Source of the DNA: Gammaproteobacteria bacterium
GTDB taxonomy: Bacteria > Pseudomonadota > Gammaproteobacteria > Poriferisulfidales > Oxydemutatoraceae
Length of the DNA stretch: 22,542 nt
Assembly (NCBI GenBank): GCA_007570905.1
Contig: RKSI01000141.1
Coordinates: 1 to 22,542, forward strand
Direction: 5' to 3'
The translations under genes were made by a program, and so were the position numbers. The notes beneath the pieces were generated by a model, which searched no databases, had not been told where the DNA came from, and saw only the letters and a list, made by a program, of their open reading frames with translations. Below, in pieces: positions 14,880 to 21,460 of the stretch (within the stretch, counting starts at the first letter, position 1; the number at the start of each line of letters is the position of its first letter).

Positions 14880-14888
14880 TATTATAAA
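14880..14888. promoter_or_regulatory. Shared A/T-rich -10 box between the antiporter gene and serS
   Basis: TATTATAAA gives TATTAT (14880-14885) or TATAAA (14883-14888) on the plus strand for serS, and a perfect TATAAT (14881-14886) on the minus strand for the antiporter, 29 bases before its ATG. The -35 regions are weak on both sides. Confidence 0.45.
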
Positions 14889-14899
14889 CGCCTGCGATT

Positions 14900-14940
14900 G
14901 CCCATATAAGGCCCATAAAGGCCCGCAAAGGCCCGCAAAG
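14900..14940 (+). repeat. Four-unit 10-bp tandem repeat upstream of serS
   Basis: Units GCCCATATAAG (14900-14910, one base longer), GCCCATAAAG, GCCCGCAAAG and GCCCGCAAAG lie head to tail; the last two are identical. They fall between the serS -10 candidate and its ATG, so they would be in the 5' leader. The 10-base period equals one DNA helical turn. It could be protein-binding, RNA-level, or a simple slippage product. Confidence 0.85.
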
Positions 14941-14972
14941 GCCGCGCGCCGCGCACACCGCACCCAACCGCC

Positions 14973-16241
14973 ATGCTCGACCCCAAATTGCTGCGCAACG
15001 ACCCGGACGGCGTTTTCAGGCGTCTTGCACTGCGCGGCGGCGATTATGACCCCGCCGCCTACCGCGGCCTGGAAAACCGCCGCAAGGCCATGCAGGTTGA
15101 ACTGGAAGGCTTGCAGGCCGATGTCAACCGCCGGTCGCGCGAGACGGGCGAACGCAAGGCCGGCGGCGGCGCGGCGCAGATGCCCGCCGATGTCGGGCGG
15201 CTGAAAAAACTTCTGAAGGAAAAGCGCGCGCAATTCGCCGGTTTGCAGGACGAACTCAACGGGTTTTTGCTGAGTCTGCCGAACATCCCCGACGAGTCGG
15301 TGCCGCCCGGCGCCGACGAGAGCGCCAACGCCGAGGTTCGCCGCCATGGTGATGCCCGCAGTTTTGACTTCAAGCCGCGCGACCATGTCGCGCTCGGCGA
15401 ACAATCCGGCCTGCTCGACATCGCGGCGGCGGCGAAGATATCCGGCTCGCGCTACTGCGTGCTCTACGGCGCCCTCGCCGAATTGCAGCGCGCGCTGACG
15501 CGCTTTATGCTGGAACTGCATGTCAGCCGCCACGGTTACCGCGAGGTGTACGCGCCCTACATCGTCCACGCCGACGCGCTGACCGGCACCGGCCAGTTGC
15601 CGAAATTCGAGGGCGACCTGTTCAAACTGCAAACCGACAATCCGTTCTACCTGATTCCGACCGCCGAGGTGTCGCTGACCAACCTGTGCCGCGACCGGAT
15701 CATCGAGGACGGCGAGTTGCCGCTGAAACTGGTTTCGCACACGCCGTGTTTCCGCTCCGAGGCCGGCGCCTACGGCAAGGACACGCACGGCCTGATGCGC
15801 CAGCACCAGTTCGAGAAGGTTGAACTGGTGCAAATCGTCGCCGCCGGGCAATCGTGGCAGGCGCTGGAGGAACTGACGGCGCACGCCGAGGCGGTGCTGC
15901 AACTGCTTGAACTGCCGTACCGCGTCGTCGTCCTGTGCGCGGGTGACCTCGGTTTCGCCTCGGCCAAGACCTACGACATCGAGGTCTGGATGCCGGGCGA
16001 GGGGCGCTACCGCGAGATTTCGTCGTGCAGCAACATGCTGGACTTTCAGGCGCGGCGAATGAAGGCGCGCGTGCGCGCGCCCGGCGGCGGCAAGCCCGCG
16101 CTCGTCCACACGCTGAACGGCTCGGGGCTGGCGGTCGGGCGCACGCTGATTGCGCTGATGGAAAACCACCAGACAGAGGACGGGCGCATCCGGATACCGG
16201 CGGCGCTGCAAGCGTACATGAACGGTTGCGAAGTGATTTGA
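14973..16241 (+). CDS. serS: Seryl-tRNA synthetase
   Basis: Class II aminoacyl-tRNA synthetase that charges tRNA-Ser (and tRNA-Sec). Length 422, close to the usual 425-430. Seen: an N-terminal helical arm (about residues 28-105, charged and heptad-like, used to grip the long variable arm of tRNA-Ser), serine-binding TAEVSLTN (230-237), motif 2 CFRSEAGAYGKDTHGLMRQHQFEKVE (259-284), SSCSNMLDFQARR (350-362), and motif 3 LNGSGLAVGRTLIALMENHQ with Arg390. All core residues are present. ATG 14973 starts MLDPKLLRNDP, the standard family N-terminus, but no Shine-Dalgarno is visible. A 10-base tandem repeat lies in the leader. It converges on the RibD_C-type gene with a 25-base gap. Confidence 0.97.
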   Translation: MLDPKLLRNDPDGVFRRLALRGGDYDPAAYRGLENRRKAMQVELEGLQADVNRRSRETGERKAGGGAAQMPADVGRLKKLLKEKRAQFAGLQDELNGFLLSLPNIPDESVPPGADESANAEVRRHGDARSFDFKPRDHVALGEQSGLLDIAAAAKISGSRYCVLYGALAELQRALTRFMLELHVSRHGYREVYAPYIVHADALTGTGQLPKFEGDLFKLQTDNPFYLIPTAEVSLTNLCRDRIIEDGELPLKLVSHTPCFRSEAGAYGKDTHGLMRQHQFEKVELVQIVAAGQSWQALEELTAHAEAVLQLLELPYRVVVLCAGDLGFASAKTYDIEVWMPGEGRYREISSCSNMLDFQARRMKARVRAPGGGKPALVHTLNGSGLAVGRTLIALMENHQTEDGRIRIPAALQAYMNGCEVI

Positions 16242-16266
16242 AACAGGCGCGCGCCGCGCCGGTGTT

Positions 16267-17070
16267 TCAGCGCGGCGGCGTTGAATAGTCGCAGCGGAAA
16301 GCCGCGTAAATCTGCGCGTATTGCAGCGACGGCGAGTCGTCCAGAATCAGGCGCGCCGGCTTCAGGCGGCAACGCTCAAGCGCGTGTTTTCCCGGAATCA
16401 TCGTCACAAAATCCGGCGCGCCGAGCAATTGGCACGACAGCGTCAGGTAAAGATAATCAACGCAGCGCCCGGCGATGCACGACTCGAACAACTCGGGGCC
16501 TGCGGCCAGGTAAATGCGCTTGCAGCCGCCGCCAATCAGATGTTCCATCAGCGGCTTCCCCTCCACTCTGTCGCCATCGGTTTCAACCACGCGGCAGCCC
16601 CTGTTCTCCCATTGCTTGCGGCGTTTGCGGTCGTGCCGCGCGCCGGTGATGATGCGAACCCTTTGCAAATCAAGATGGCCGGGCAGCGGAAAGTCCAGCG
16701 TCGCGCTGCAAACCGCAATCAGCGGCTGCGCGGCGAGGCCATGCGCTTGCCGCCATTCCCGCAGTTGCGGGTCTTCAATCCGCAGGATGTCGCCGAGCCG
16801 CCCCTCGGCCAGCGCGCGCAGATAGCCGCCGTGCGTGACGACGCAGTCCGCCTGCGCCTCGAGTTCCAGGAACAGGCGCAAATCATTGTCGCTGGTCAGG
16901 CGCGGCGGCAGTTGCGCGAGGCCGCCGCTGACGACGGCGATGCGGCCATCCAGGCTGGCCAGGAAGTTGCCGTACACCAGCGGCCCGTCGCGGTGCAGCA
17001 GCGGGTCGTCAAGATAGAGGTTGCGGACCGAATCGCAGACGCGGCGGTCGGGATAAATCTGAATCGGCAT
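16267..17070 (-). CDS. RibD C-terminal domain (DHFR-like) reductase
   Basis: A 267-residue stand-alone reductase of the RibD_C/dihydrofolate-reductase-like fold, using NAD(P)H. Seen: VYGNFLASLDGRIAV (32-46), the family's first strand and substrate loop, LRLFLELEAQADCVVTHGGYL where the RibD_C family places its nucleotide-facing helix, and KRIYLAAGPELFESCIAGRCVDYLYLTLSC (184-213; here only the motif, whose AGPELF equals the family's GG-x-x-L). It lacks the N-terminal deaminase domain of RibD, so it is not a complete riboflavin enzyme; these short relatives include riboflavin-pathway reductases and proteins of unknown substrate. The neighbourhood (serS, mutL) gives no pathway. ATG 17070 is the start used; a later start is not suggested. 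Confidence 0.82.
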   Translation of the reverse strand: MPIQIYPDRRVCDSVRNLYLDDPLLHRDGPLVYGNFLASLDGRIAVVSGGLAQLPPRLTSDNDLRLFLELEAQADCVVTHGGYLRALAEGRLGDILRIEDPQLREWRQAHGLAAQPLIAVCSATLDFPLPGHLDLQRVRIITGARHDRKRRKQWENRGCRVVETDGDRVEGKPLMEHLIGGGCKRIYLAAGPELFESCIAGRCVDYLYLTLSCQLLGAPDFVTMIPGKHALERCRLKPARLILDDSPSLQYAQIYAAFRCDYSTPPR

Positions 17071-17104
17071 CGGCGGCGGGCGGGCGCATCGGCGGCGCGC
17101 TCTG

Positions 17105-17110
17105 TATAAT
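17105..17110 (+). promoter_or_regulatory. Perfect -10 box upstream of mutL
   Basis: TATAAT with 7 bases to an ATG at 17118, which begins a 15-codon frame ahead of mutL. The expected RNA start falls on or beside that ATG. No -35 match is visible at 16-18 bases. Confidence 0.5.
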
Positions 17111-17117
17111 TCGCATC

Positions 17118-17165
17118 ATGAGCGCAATAGCGGCCATTGTAGCAGAGGGCGCGGCGTGCCGCTGA
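17118..17165 (+). CDS. Candidate 15-codon leader ORF overlapping the mutL start
   Basis: ATG at 17118 opens a frame coding MSAIAAIVAEGAACR and stops with TGA at 17163-17165, seven bases past the mutL GTG (17156) in another frame. The mutL ribosome site (GAGGG, 17145-17149) lies within it. It has no Shine-Dalgarno but sits at the predicted RNA start, so it could be translated as a leaderless message and feed ribosomes to mutL. This is inference from layout only; such a short frame can occur by chance. Confidence 0.3.
   Translation: MSAIAAIVAEGAACR
17145..17149 (+). promoter_or_regulatory. Shine-Dalgarno for the GTG start of mutL
   Basis: GAGGG ends 6 bases before GTG 17156 and supports this non-ATG start, which also gives the normal MutL N-terminus. 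Confidence 0.55.
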
Positions 17166-18943
17166 ACCGCCCCATCCAGGTGCTGCCGTCGCGCCTGATT
17201 AACCAGATTGCGGCGGGCGAGGTCATCGAGCGCCCGGGTTCGGTGGTCAAGGAACTGGTTGAAAACAGCCTCGACGCCAGCGCCACCCGCGTGCGCGCGC
17301 GCATCGAGCACGGCGGCGTCAAGCGCATTGAAATCTCCGACAATGGCCGCGGCATTGCGAAGGACGAACTGGCGCTGGCGCTGTCGCGCCACGCGACCAG
17401 CAAGATAGCCGCGTTCGACGACCTGACGCAGGTGTGCGACTTCGGCTTTCGCGGCGAGGCGCTGCCGAGCATCGCGTCGGTGTCGGACTTGACGCTGTCG
17501 TCGCGCACCGACGGCGGCGAATGCGGCTGGCGCCTGCGCGCGCGCGGCGACGGCGAGTTCGGCGAACCGGAGCCGTGCGCGCTGGCGCGGCGCGGCACCG
17601 TCGTTGAGGTGCGCGATTTGTTTTCATCCGTGCCGGCGCGCCGCAAATTCCTTAAGACCGAACGCACCGAGTTCGGCCACATCCAGCAGTTCTTTCACAA
17701 AATCGCGCTGTCGCGCCTTGATGTGGAGTTCATTCTCGAGCACGACGGCAGGACGCTGCTGCACTTTGAGGCCGCCGCCGGCGAGGAGCAGCAGCGGCGG
17801 CGGCTGCGCAAGATACTCGGCGCCGCCTTCGCCGAACATTGCGCGCGCTTTCAGGGGCGCGCCGACAACCTGGAGGTGTCGGGCTGGATCGGCGCGCCGA
17901 CGGTGTCGCGCAGCCAGCCCGACATGCAGTTCTGCTATGTCAACGGGCGGGTCGTGCGCGACAAGACCGTCGCCCACGCCGCCCGCCAGGCATTTGAGGA
18001 TGTGCTCTACCATGGCCGCCATCCGTATTATGTGCTGTACCTGGATATCGAGCCGTCGGCGGTGGATGTCAATGTGCACCCGGCCAAGCACGAAGTCCGT
18101 TTCCGCGACCAGCGCCTGGTGCACGACTTTGTCCGGGTGACGATGAAGCGCGCGGTCGCCAAACTCACGCCCGCCGACATGCCGAACCTGGCCGAGCACC
18201 AGCGCGAGTTGGTCAATGAAAACCCGCAGGCGGCGGTGCTGCATATTCCGCGCCCGCAGTCGGCGCCGGCGACCGACTTCTACCACCGCATCAGCGACCG
18301 GCCATCGCCGCCGTACGCCGCCACGCCCGCCCCGGCTGCGGACGCGGACGCCGGCGAGATGCCGCCGCTCGGCTATGCGCTGTGCCAGATACACGGCGTC
18401 TATATCGTCGCGCAGAACGACAAGGGCATGGTGCTGGTGGACATGCACGCCGCCCACGAGCGCATCACCTACGAACGCCTGAAACAGGCGCACAAGGGGC
18501 GGGGGATACGCGAGCAGCCGCTGCTGGTGCCGGTGTCGGTTGAAGTCGGCGAACACGAGGCCGACCTTTGCGAACGCCACGCCGACGACCTGAAGCGCGC
18601 CGGCCTGGGCGTTGACCGCAGCGGCCCCGCCACGCTGACGCTGCGCCGCATCCCGTCGCTGCTGAACGGCGCCGACGCCGCGCAACTGCTGCGCGATGTG
18701 CTCGCCGACCTGGCCGAGCACGGCGCGTCGCAGCGCGTTGAGCGCGGCCTCGACGCGGTGCTTTCAACAATGGCCTGCCACGGCTCGGTCAGGGCCAACC
18801 GCATGCTGTCGCTCGACGAGATGAACGCACTGCTGCGCGACATGGAGAAAACCGAGCGCAGCGGCCAGTGCAACCATGGCCGCCCGACCTGGGCGCAACT
18901 GGGCATGGAGCAACTGGACAAACTATTCAAACGCGGCCAATGA
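17156..18943 (+). CDS. mutL: DNA mismatch repair protein MutL (endonuclease type)
   Basis: MutL links mismatch recognition by MutS to strand incision. 595 residues. Seen in the N-terminal GHKL ATPase: LINQIAAGEVIERP, ELVENSLDA with the catalytic Glu36, SDNGRGI (61-67), ATSK (80-83) and GFRGEAL (97-103). A proline/alanine-rich linker lies at about 335-400. The C-terminal domain carries DMHAAHERITYE at 429-440, which is the metal-binding DQHAx2Ex4E endonuclease motif, together with ACHGSVRAN, CNHGRP (572-577) and the final LFKRGQ. E. coli MutL lacks this motif; Pseudomonas MutL has it. So this protein should nick DNA itself, without MutH. GTG 17156 has a ribosome site and normal N-terminus. miaA follows after 22 bases. 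Confidence 0.97.
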   Translation: MPLNRPIQVLPSRLINQIAAGEVIERPGSVVKELVENSLDASATRVRARIEHGGVKRIEISDNGRGIAKDELALALSRHATSKIAAFDDLTQVCDFGFRGEALPSIASVSDLTLSSRTDGGECGWRLRARGDGEFGEPEPCALARRGTVVEVRDLFSSVPARRKFLKTERTEFGHIQQFFHKIALSRLDVEFILEHDGRTLLHFEAAAGEEQQRRRLRKILGAAFAEHCARFQGRADNLEVSGWIGAPTVSRSQPDMQFCYVNGRVVRDKTVAHAARQAFEDVLYHGRHPYYVLYLDIEPSAVDVNVHPAKHEVRFRDQRLVHDFVRVTMKRAVAKLTPADMPNLAEHQRELVNENPQAAVLHIPRPQSAPATDFYHRISDRPSPPYAATPAPAADADAGEMPPLGYALCQIHGVYIVAQNDKGMVLVDMHAAHERITYERLKQAHKGRGIREQPLLVPVSVEVGEHEADLCERHADDLKRAGLGVDRSGPATLTLRRIPSLLNGADAAQLLRDVLADLAEHGASQRVERGLDAVLSTMACHGSVRANRMLSLDEMNALLRDMEKTERSGQCNHGRPTWAQLGMEQLDKLFKRGQ

Positions 18944-18965
18944 CCGACATGCCGCGGGCGCCGCG

Positions 18966-19952
18966 ATGGCCTGCTGCGACGGCCTGATCTTCCTGATGGG
19001 GCCGACCGCGAGCGGCAAGACCGCGGTGGCGGCGGAATTGTCGCGGCGGATTGCGTGCGAGATTGTCAATGTGGATTCGGCGCTGATTTACAAGGGCATG
19101 GACATCGGCACCGCCAAGCCCGGCGCGGCGGCGCGCGCGCAAACGCCGCACCACCTGCTGGACATCCGCGACCCGGCGCAAAGCTATTCGGCGGCGGCGT
19201 TTTGCCGCGACGCCGCCGCCGCGGTGCGGGACATACAGGCGCGCGGTCGCGTGCCGCTGCTGGCGGGCGGCACGATGTTTTACTTTCACGCGCTGGAACA
19301 CGGCCTGGCGGCGATGCCCGGCGCCGATCCGTCGGTTCGCGGCGCGCTCGAGGCGCGCGCCCGCCGCGAGGGGCTGCAATCGCTGCACGACGAATTGCAG
19401 CGGCTTGACCCGGCGTCGGCGGCGCGCATCCACCCGATGGATTCGCAGCGCGTGCAGCGCGCGCTGGAAGTGTGCCTGTCGGGCGGGCGCCCCTTCAGCC
19501 AGTGGCAGCGCGCCGCGCCCCGCGCGCAGCCGCCGCTGGCCGGGAGCATCCACCGCATCGGCCTGGATTGCGCCGACCGCGCGCGCCTGCACCGGCGCAT
19601 CGAGCGCCGCTTCGACGCCATGCTGGGCGACGGCCTGCTCGATGAAGTCGCCGGCCTGATGCTGCGCGGCGACCTGGATTTGTCGCGCCCGTCCATGCGC
19701 GCGGTCGGCTACCGCCAGGCGTGGAAACATCTGTGCGGGCATTGCGACTTCGCCGAAATGCGCCTGCGGGCGGTTTGCGCGACCCGGCAACTGGCAAAAA
19801 AGCAGTTGACATGGATGCGCCGGATGCCAAACTTGCAGGTTCATTACAGCGACCGTTCCGACTGGGCGCGGATTGCCGCGGAAATAGCCGCGCAAACAGC
19901 CGCGGAAACGGAAAAGCAAACAGGAGTCTATCAACACCATGCAACCGGATAA
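18966..19952 (+). CDS. miaA: tRNA dimethylallyltransferase MiaA
   Basis: Adds a dimethylallyl group to N6 of A37 in tRNAs reading UNN codons. 328 residues, slightly above the usual 310-316. Seen: P-loop LMGPTASGKTAVA (10-22), VNVDSALIYKGMDIGTAKP, HHLLDIRDPAQSYSAAAF, LLAGGTMFYFHAL, MDSQRVQRALEV, MRAVGYRQAW, and a late RQLAKKQLTWMR, all standard MiaA blocks. The frame is open from 18876 inside mutL, but ATG 18966 gives the proper start just ahead of GLIFLMGPTASGKT; no good ribosome site is seen. The tail after residue 300 is rich in Ala, Glu and Gln and carries the hfq ribosome site; it overlaps hfq by 14 bases. mutL-miaA-hfq is the classic gammaproteobacterial order. Confidence 0.96.
   Translation: MACCDGLIFLMGPTASGKTAVAAELSRRIACEIVNVDSALIYKGMDIGTAKPGAAARAQTPHHLLDIRDPAQSYSAAAFCRDAAAAVRDIQARGRVPLLAGGTMFYFHALEHGLAAMPGADPSVRGALEARARREGLQSLHDELQRLDPASAARIHPMDSQRVQRALEVCLSGGRPFSQWQRAAPRAQPPLAGSIHRIGLDCADRARLHRRIERRFDAMLGDGLLDEVAGLMLRGDLDLSRPSMRAVGYRQAWKHLCGHCDFAEMRLRAVCATRQLAKKQLTWMRRMPNLQVHYSDRSDWARIAAEIAAQTAAETEKQTGVYQHHATG
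19922..19926 (+). promoter_or_regulatory. Shine-Dalgarno of hfq inside miaA
   Basis: AGGAG lies 12 bases before the hfq ATG at 19939, somewhat far but the best site near. It supports the upstream start and so the N-terminal extension of Hfq. Confidence 0.5.
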
Positions 19953-20223
19953 TATCCACGCAATCAAACGCGGGCAGTATTCCGCGCCAAAGGGGCCGAA
20001 CATCCAGGACCCGTTTCTGAACACCGTGCGCAAGGCCGGCATCATGGTCTCGGTCTATCTGGTCAACGGCGTCAAACTGCAGGGCAGAATTGACGCATTC
20101 GACCAGTTCGTCATCGTGCTCAAGAACAACACCGTGCAGATGCTTTACAAGCACGCGATTTCGACGATAGTGCCGGCGCAGCCGGTCAACTGGCAGCAGA
20201 AAAGCGGCGAGGCGCCCGAGTAG
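19939..20223 (+). CDS. hfq: RNA chaperone Hfq with N-terminal extension
   Basis: Hexameric Sm-like protein that pairs small RNAs with mRNAs. 94 residues. Seen: Sm1 core VSVYLVNGVKLQGRIDAFDQFVIVLKN and Sm2 LYKHAISTIVP. Key residues are kept: Gln23, Phe57, Tyr70, Lys71 and His72 (E. coli Q8, F42, Y55, K56, H57) for the proximal and distal RNA sites. Odd: 15 extra residues precede the IQDPFLN block, including basic KRGQYSAPKGP, and there is no alternative in-frame start. The rim patch reads RKAG where E. coli has RRER, so the third arginine is Gly. The C-terminal tail is short (about 14 residues) and ends acidic. It overlaps miaA by 14 bases and touches gloB by 1. Confidence 0.97.
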   Translation: MQPDNIHAIKRGQYSAPKGPNIQDPFLNTVRKAGIMVSVYLVNGVKLQGRIDAFDQFVIVLKNNTVQMLYKHAISTIVPAQPVNWQQKSGEAPE

Positions 20224-21011
20224 TGTGGTCGGTGCGGACCATCCCGGCGTTCAGCGACAACTATCTGTGGCTGCTGGCCGGCGGCGGCGGGCGGGCCGCG
20301 GCGGTGGATCCGGGAGACGCCGAACCGGTCATTGAGGCGCTGCGCGCCGGCGGCCTGGAATTGTCGGCGATACTGATTACCCACCACCACGCCGACCACA
20401 TAGGCGGCGTAGAGCGCCTGCTGCAACTGTTTCCCGATGCGCTCGTCTGCGGCCCCGCCGACCAGCGCATCGGCGGCGTGACGCGCGTCGTCGGCGAGGG
20501 CGACCGCGTGCATCTGGACTTTCTGCCGGCGGAATTTGAGGTGTTTGAGGTGCCCGGCCACACACGCACGCACATCGCCTACTATGCCGAAGGCGCGGGC
20601 GGCGTCGGGCGGCTGTTCTGCGGCGACACCATCTTCGCCTGCGGCTGTGGCCGCCTCTTTGAGGGAACGCCGGTGCAGATGTGCGCGTCGCTGACGAAGT
20701 TGCGGAAGTTGCCGGACACCACCGAAATCTATTGCGCGCACGAATACACGCTGGACAACATCGCCTTTGCCAAGTGGGTGGAACCGGACAACGAGGCGCT
20801 GCTGCGGCGCGAGCAAGAGGCGCTGGCAATGAGAGAGGCCGGGCGTCCGACGGTGCCGTCGCGGATGGCGACGGAGCGCGAGACCAATCCCTTTTTGCGT
20901 TTTGACCAGCCGCAGGTCATTGAAGCGGCGCGCCGCCGCCGCGCCGGCCTGACGGGCGACGCTGAAATCTTCGGCGAAATCCGCCGCTGGAAAGACACCG
21001 AGTTTGATTGA
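20223..21011 (+). CDS. gloB: Hydroxyacylglutathione hydrolase (glyoxalase II)
   Basis: Hydrolyses S-D-lactoylglutathione to lactate and glutathione, the second step of methylglyoxal detoxification; a cytosolic binuclear metallo-beta-lactamase-fold enzyme. 262 residues, near the usual 250-260. Seen: the metal motif THHHADH at 53-59 with the pattern THxHxDH, the second-shell FEVPGHTRTH, LFCGDTIFACGCGRLFEGTP with the bridging Asp, and YCAHEYTLDN; the C-terminal substrate domain ends with TERETNPFLRFD and KDTEFD. The start is GTG at 20223, overlapping the hfq stop by one base and beginning MWSVRTIPAFSDNYLW, the correct N-terminus. Its place behind hfq differs from the usual hflX neighbour in gammaproteobacteria. 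Confidence 0.95.
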   Translation: MWSVRTIPAFSDNYLWLLAGGGGRAAAVDPGDAEPVIEALRAGGLELSAILITHHHADHIGGVERLLQLFPDALVCGPADQRIGGVTRVVGEGDRVHLDFLPAEFEVFEVPGHTRTHIAYYAEGAGGVGRLFCGDTIFACGCGRLFEGTPVQMCASLTKLRKLPDTTEIYCAHEYTLDNIAFAKWVEPDNEALLRREQEALAMREAGRPTVPSRMATERETNPFLRFDQPQVIEAARRRRAGLTGDAEIFGEIRRWKDTEFD

Positions 21012-21163
21012 GCGGGCGCCCGCCTGCCCGCGCCCGCGCCGGCAAAAGACCGCGACAGCCGGTTTGCCGAACAGCCGCCTGTCTGCCGCGCCGAATACGG
21101 CGGCAAAACCCCGCTGACAGCCGGATTGAATGGAACGGGCAGTCCAGCCCGAAGACGCCGCGC
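21012..21163. other. Convergent intergenic region with a 12-bp perfect palindrome
   Basis: Between gloB and the acylphosphatase gene. It begins with GCGGGCGCCCGC (21012-21023), a perfect palindrome directly after the gloB stop, followed by GC-rich sequence with no T-run, so it is at most a rho-assisted or structural stop. No gene or promoter is seen in these 152 bases. Confidence 0.4.
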
Positions 21164-21433
21164 TTAGCCGATGGTGAAATCGCCGGGCGCGGGCGCTGTC
21201 GCGGGTTCGCTTTGCAAATCGGCGACCCGCGCCGGCGGCGGGCCTTCGGCCACGGCCTGGCGAACCTGCTCAACGGCTCCGGCATCGCCGTAGAGCGCGA
21301 CTTCAACGCGCCCGTCGGCAAGGTTTCTGGCGTAACCGGTCACGCCGCGCCGCCGCGCCTGCGCGCGCACGAAGGCGCGGAAGCCGACGCCCTGAACGCG
21401 CCCGCTGACGACAATTTTCAGGCCATCGCTCAT
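21164..21433 (-). CDS. acyP: Acylphosphatase
   Basis: A small cytosolic enzyme (89 residues, the normal size) that hydrolyses acyl phosphates such as carbamoyl- or acetyl-phosphate. Seen: the phosphate-binding loop SGRVQGVGFRAFVR with catalytic Arg19, and YARNLADGRVEVALYG with catalytic Asn37; both halves of the signature are intact. The mature fold ends near residue 75 and the last 15 residues are a Pro/Ala-rich tail ending FTIG. It lies 27 bases behind the sulfotransferase-like gene on the same strand and may be co-transcribed with it. No Shine-Dalgarno is obvious. Cellular role is unclear in general; the reaction is well established for the family. Confidence 0.93.
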   Translation of the reverse strand: MSDGLKIVVSGRVQGVGFRAFVRAQARRRGVTGYARNLADGRVEVALYGDAGAVEQVRQAVAEGPPPARVADLQSEPATAPAPGDFTIG

Positions 21434-21460
21434 CGCGCACCGGCGCCGGCCACAGCGGTG

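Noticed and set aside
14900..14940. CRISPR array or riboswitch before serS
   Set aside because: The units are 10 bases with no spacers, and there is no pairing pattern of a known riboswitch; kept only as a tandem repeat.
14859..16211. 450-codon minus-strand frame opposite serS
   Set aside because: SerRS on the plus strand is complete with all class II motifs; the antisense product has no domain.
17624..18721. 365-codon minus-strand frame opposite mutL
   Set aside because: Shadow of the MutL reading frame; the product has no recognisable domain.
18876..18965. Extended miaA start inside mutL
   Set aside because: The added residues are simply another frame of the conserved MutL end; MiaA homology begins at 18966.
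21012..21023. Intrinsic terminator after gloB
   Set aside because: The palindrome is perfect but has almost no loop and no following T-run.
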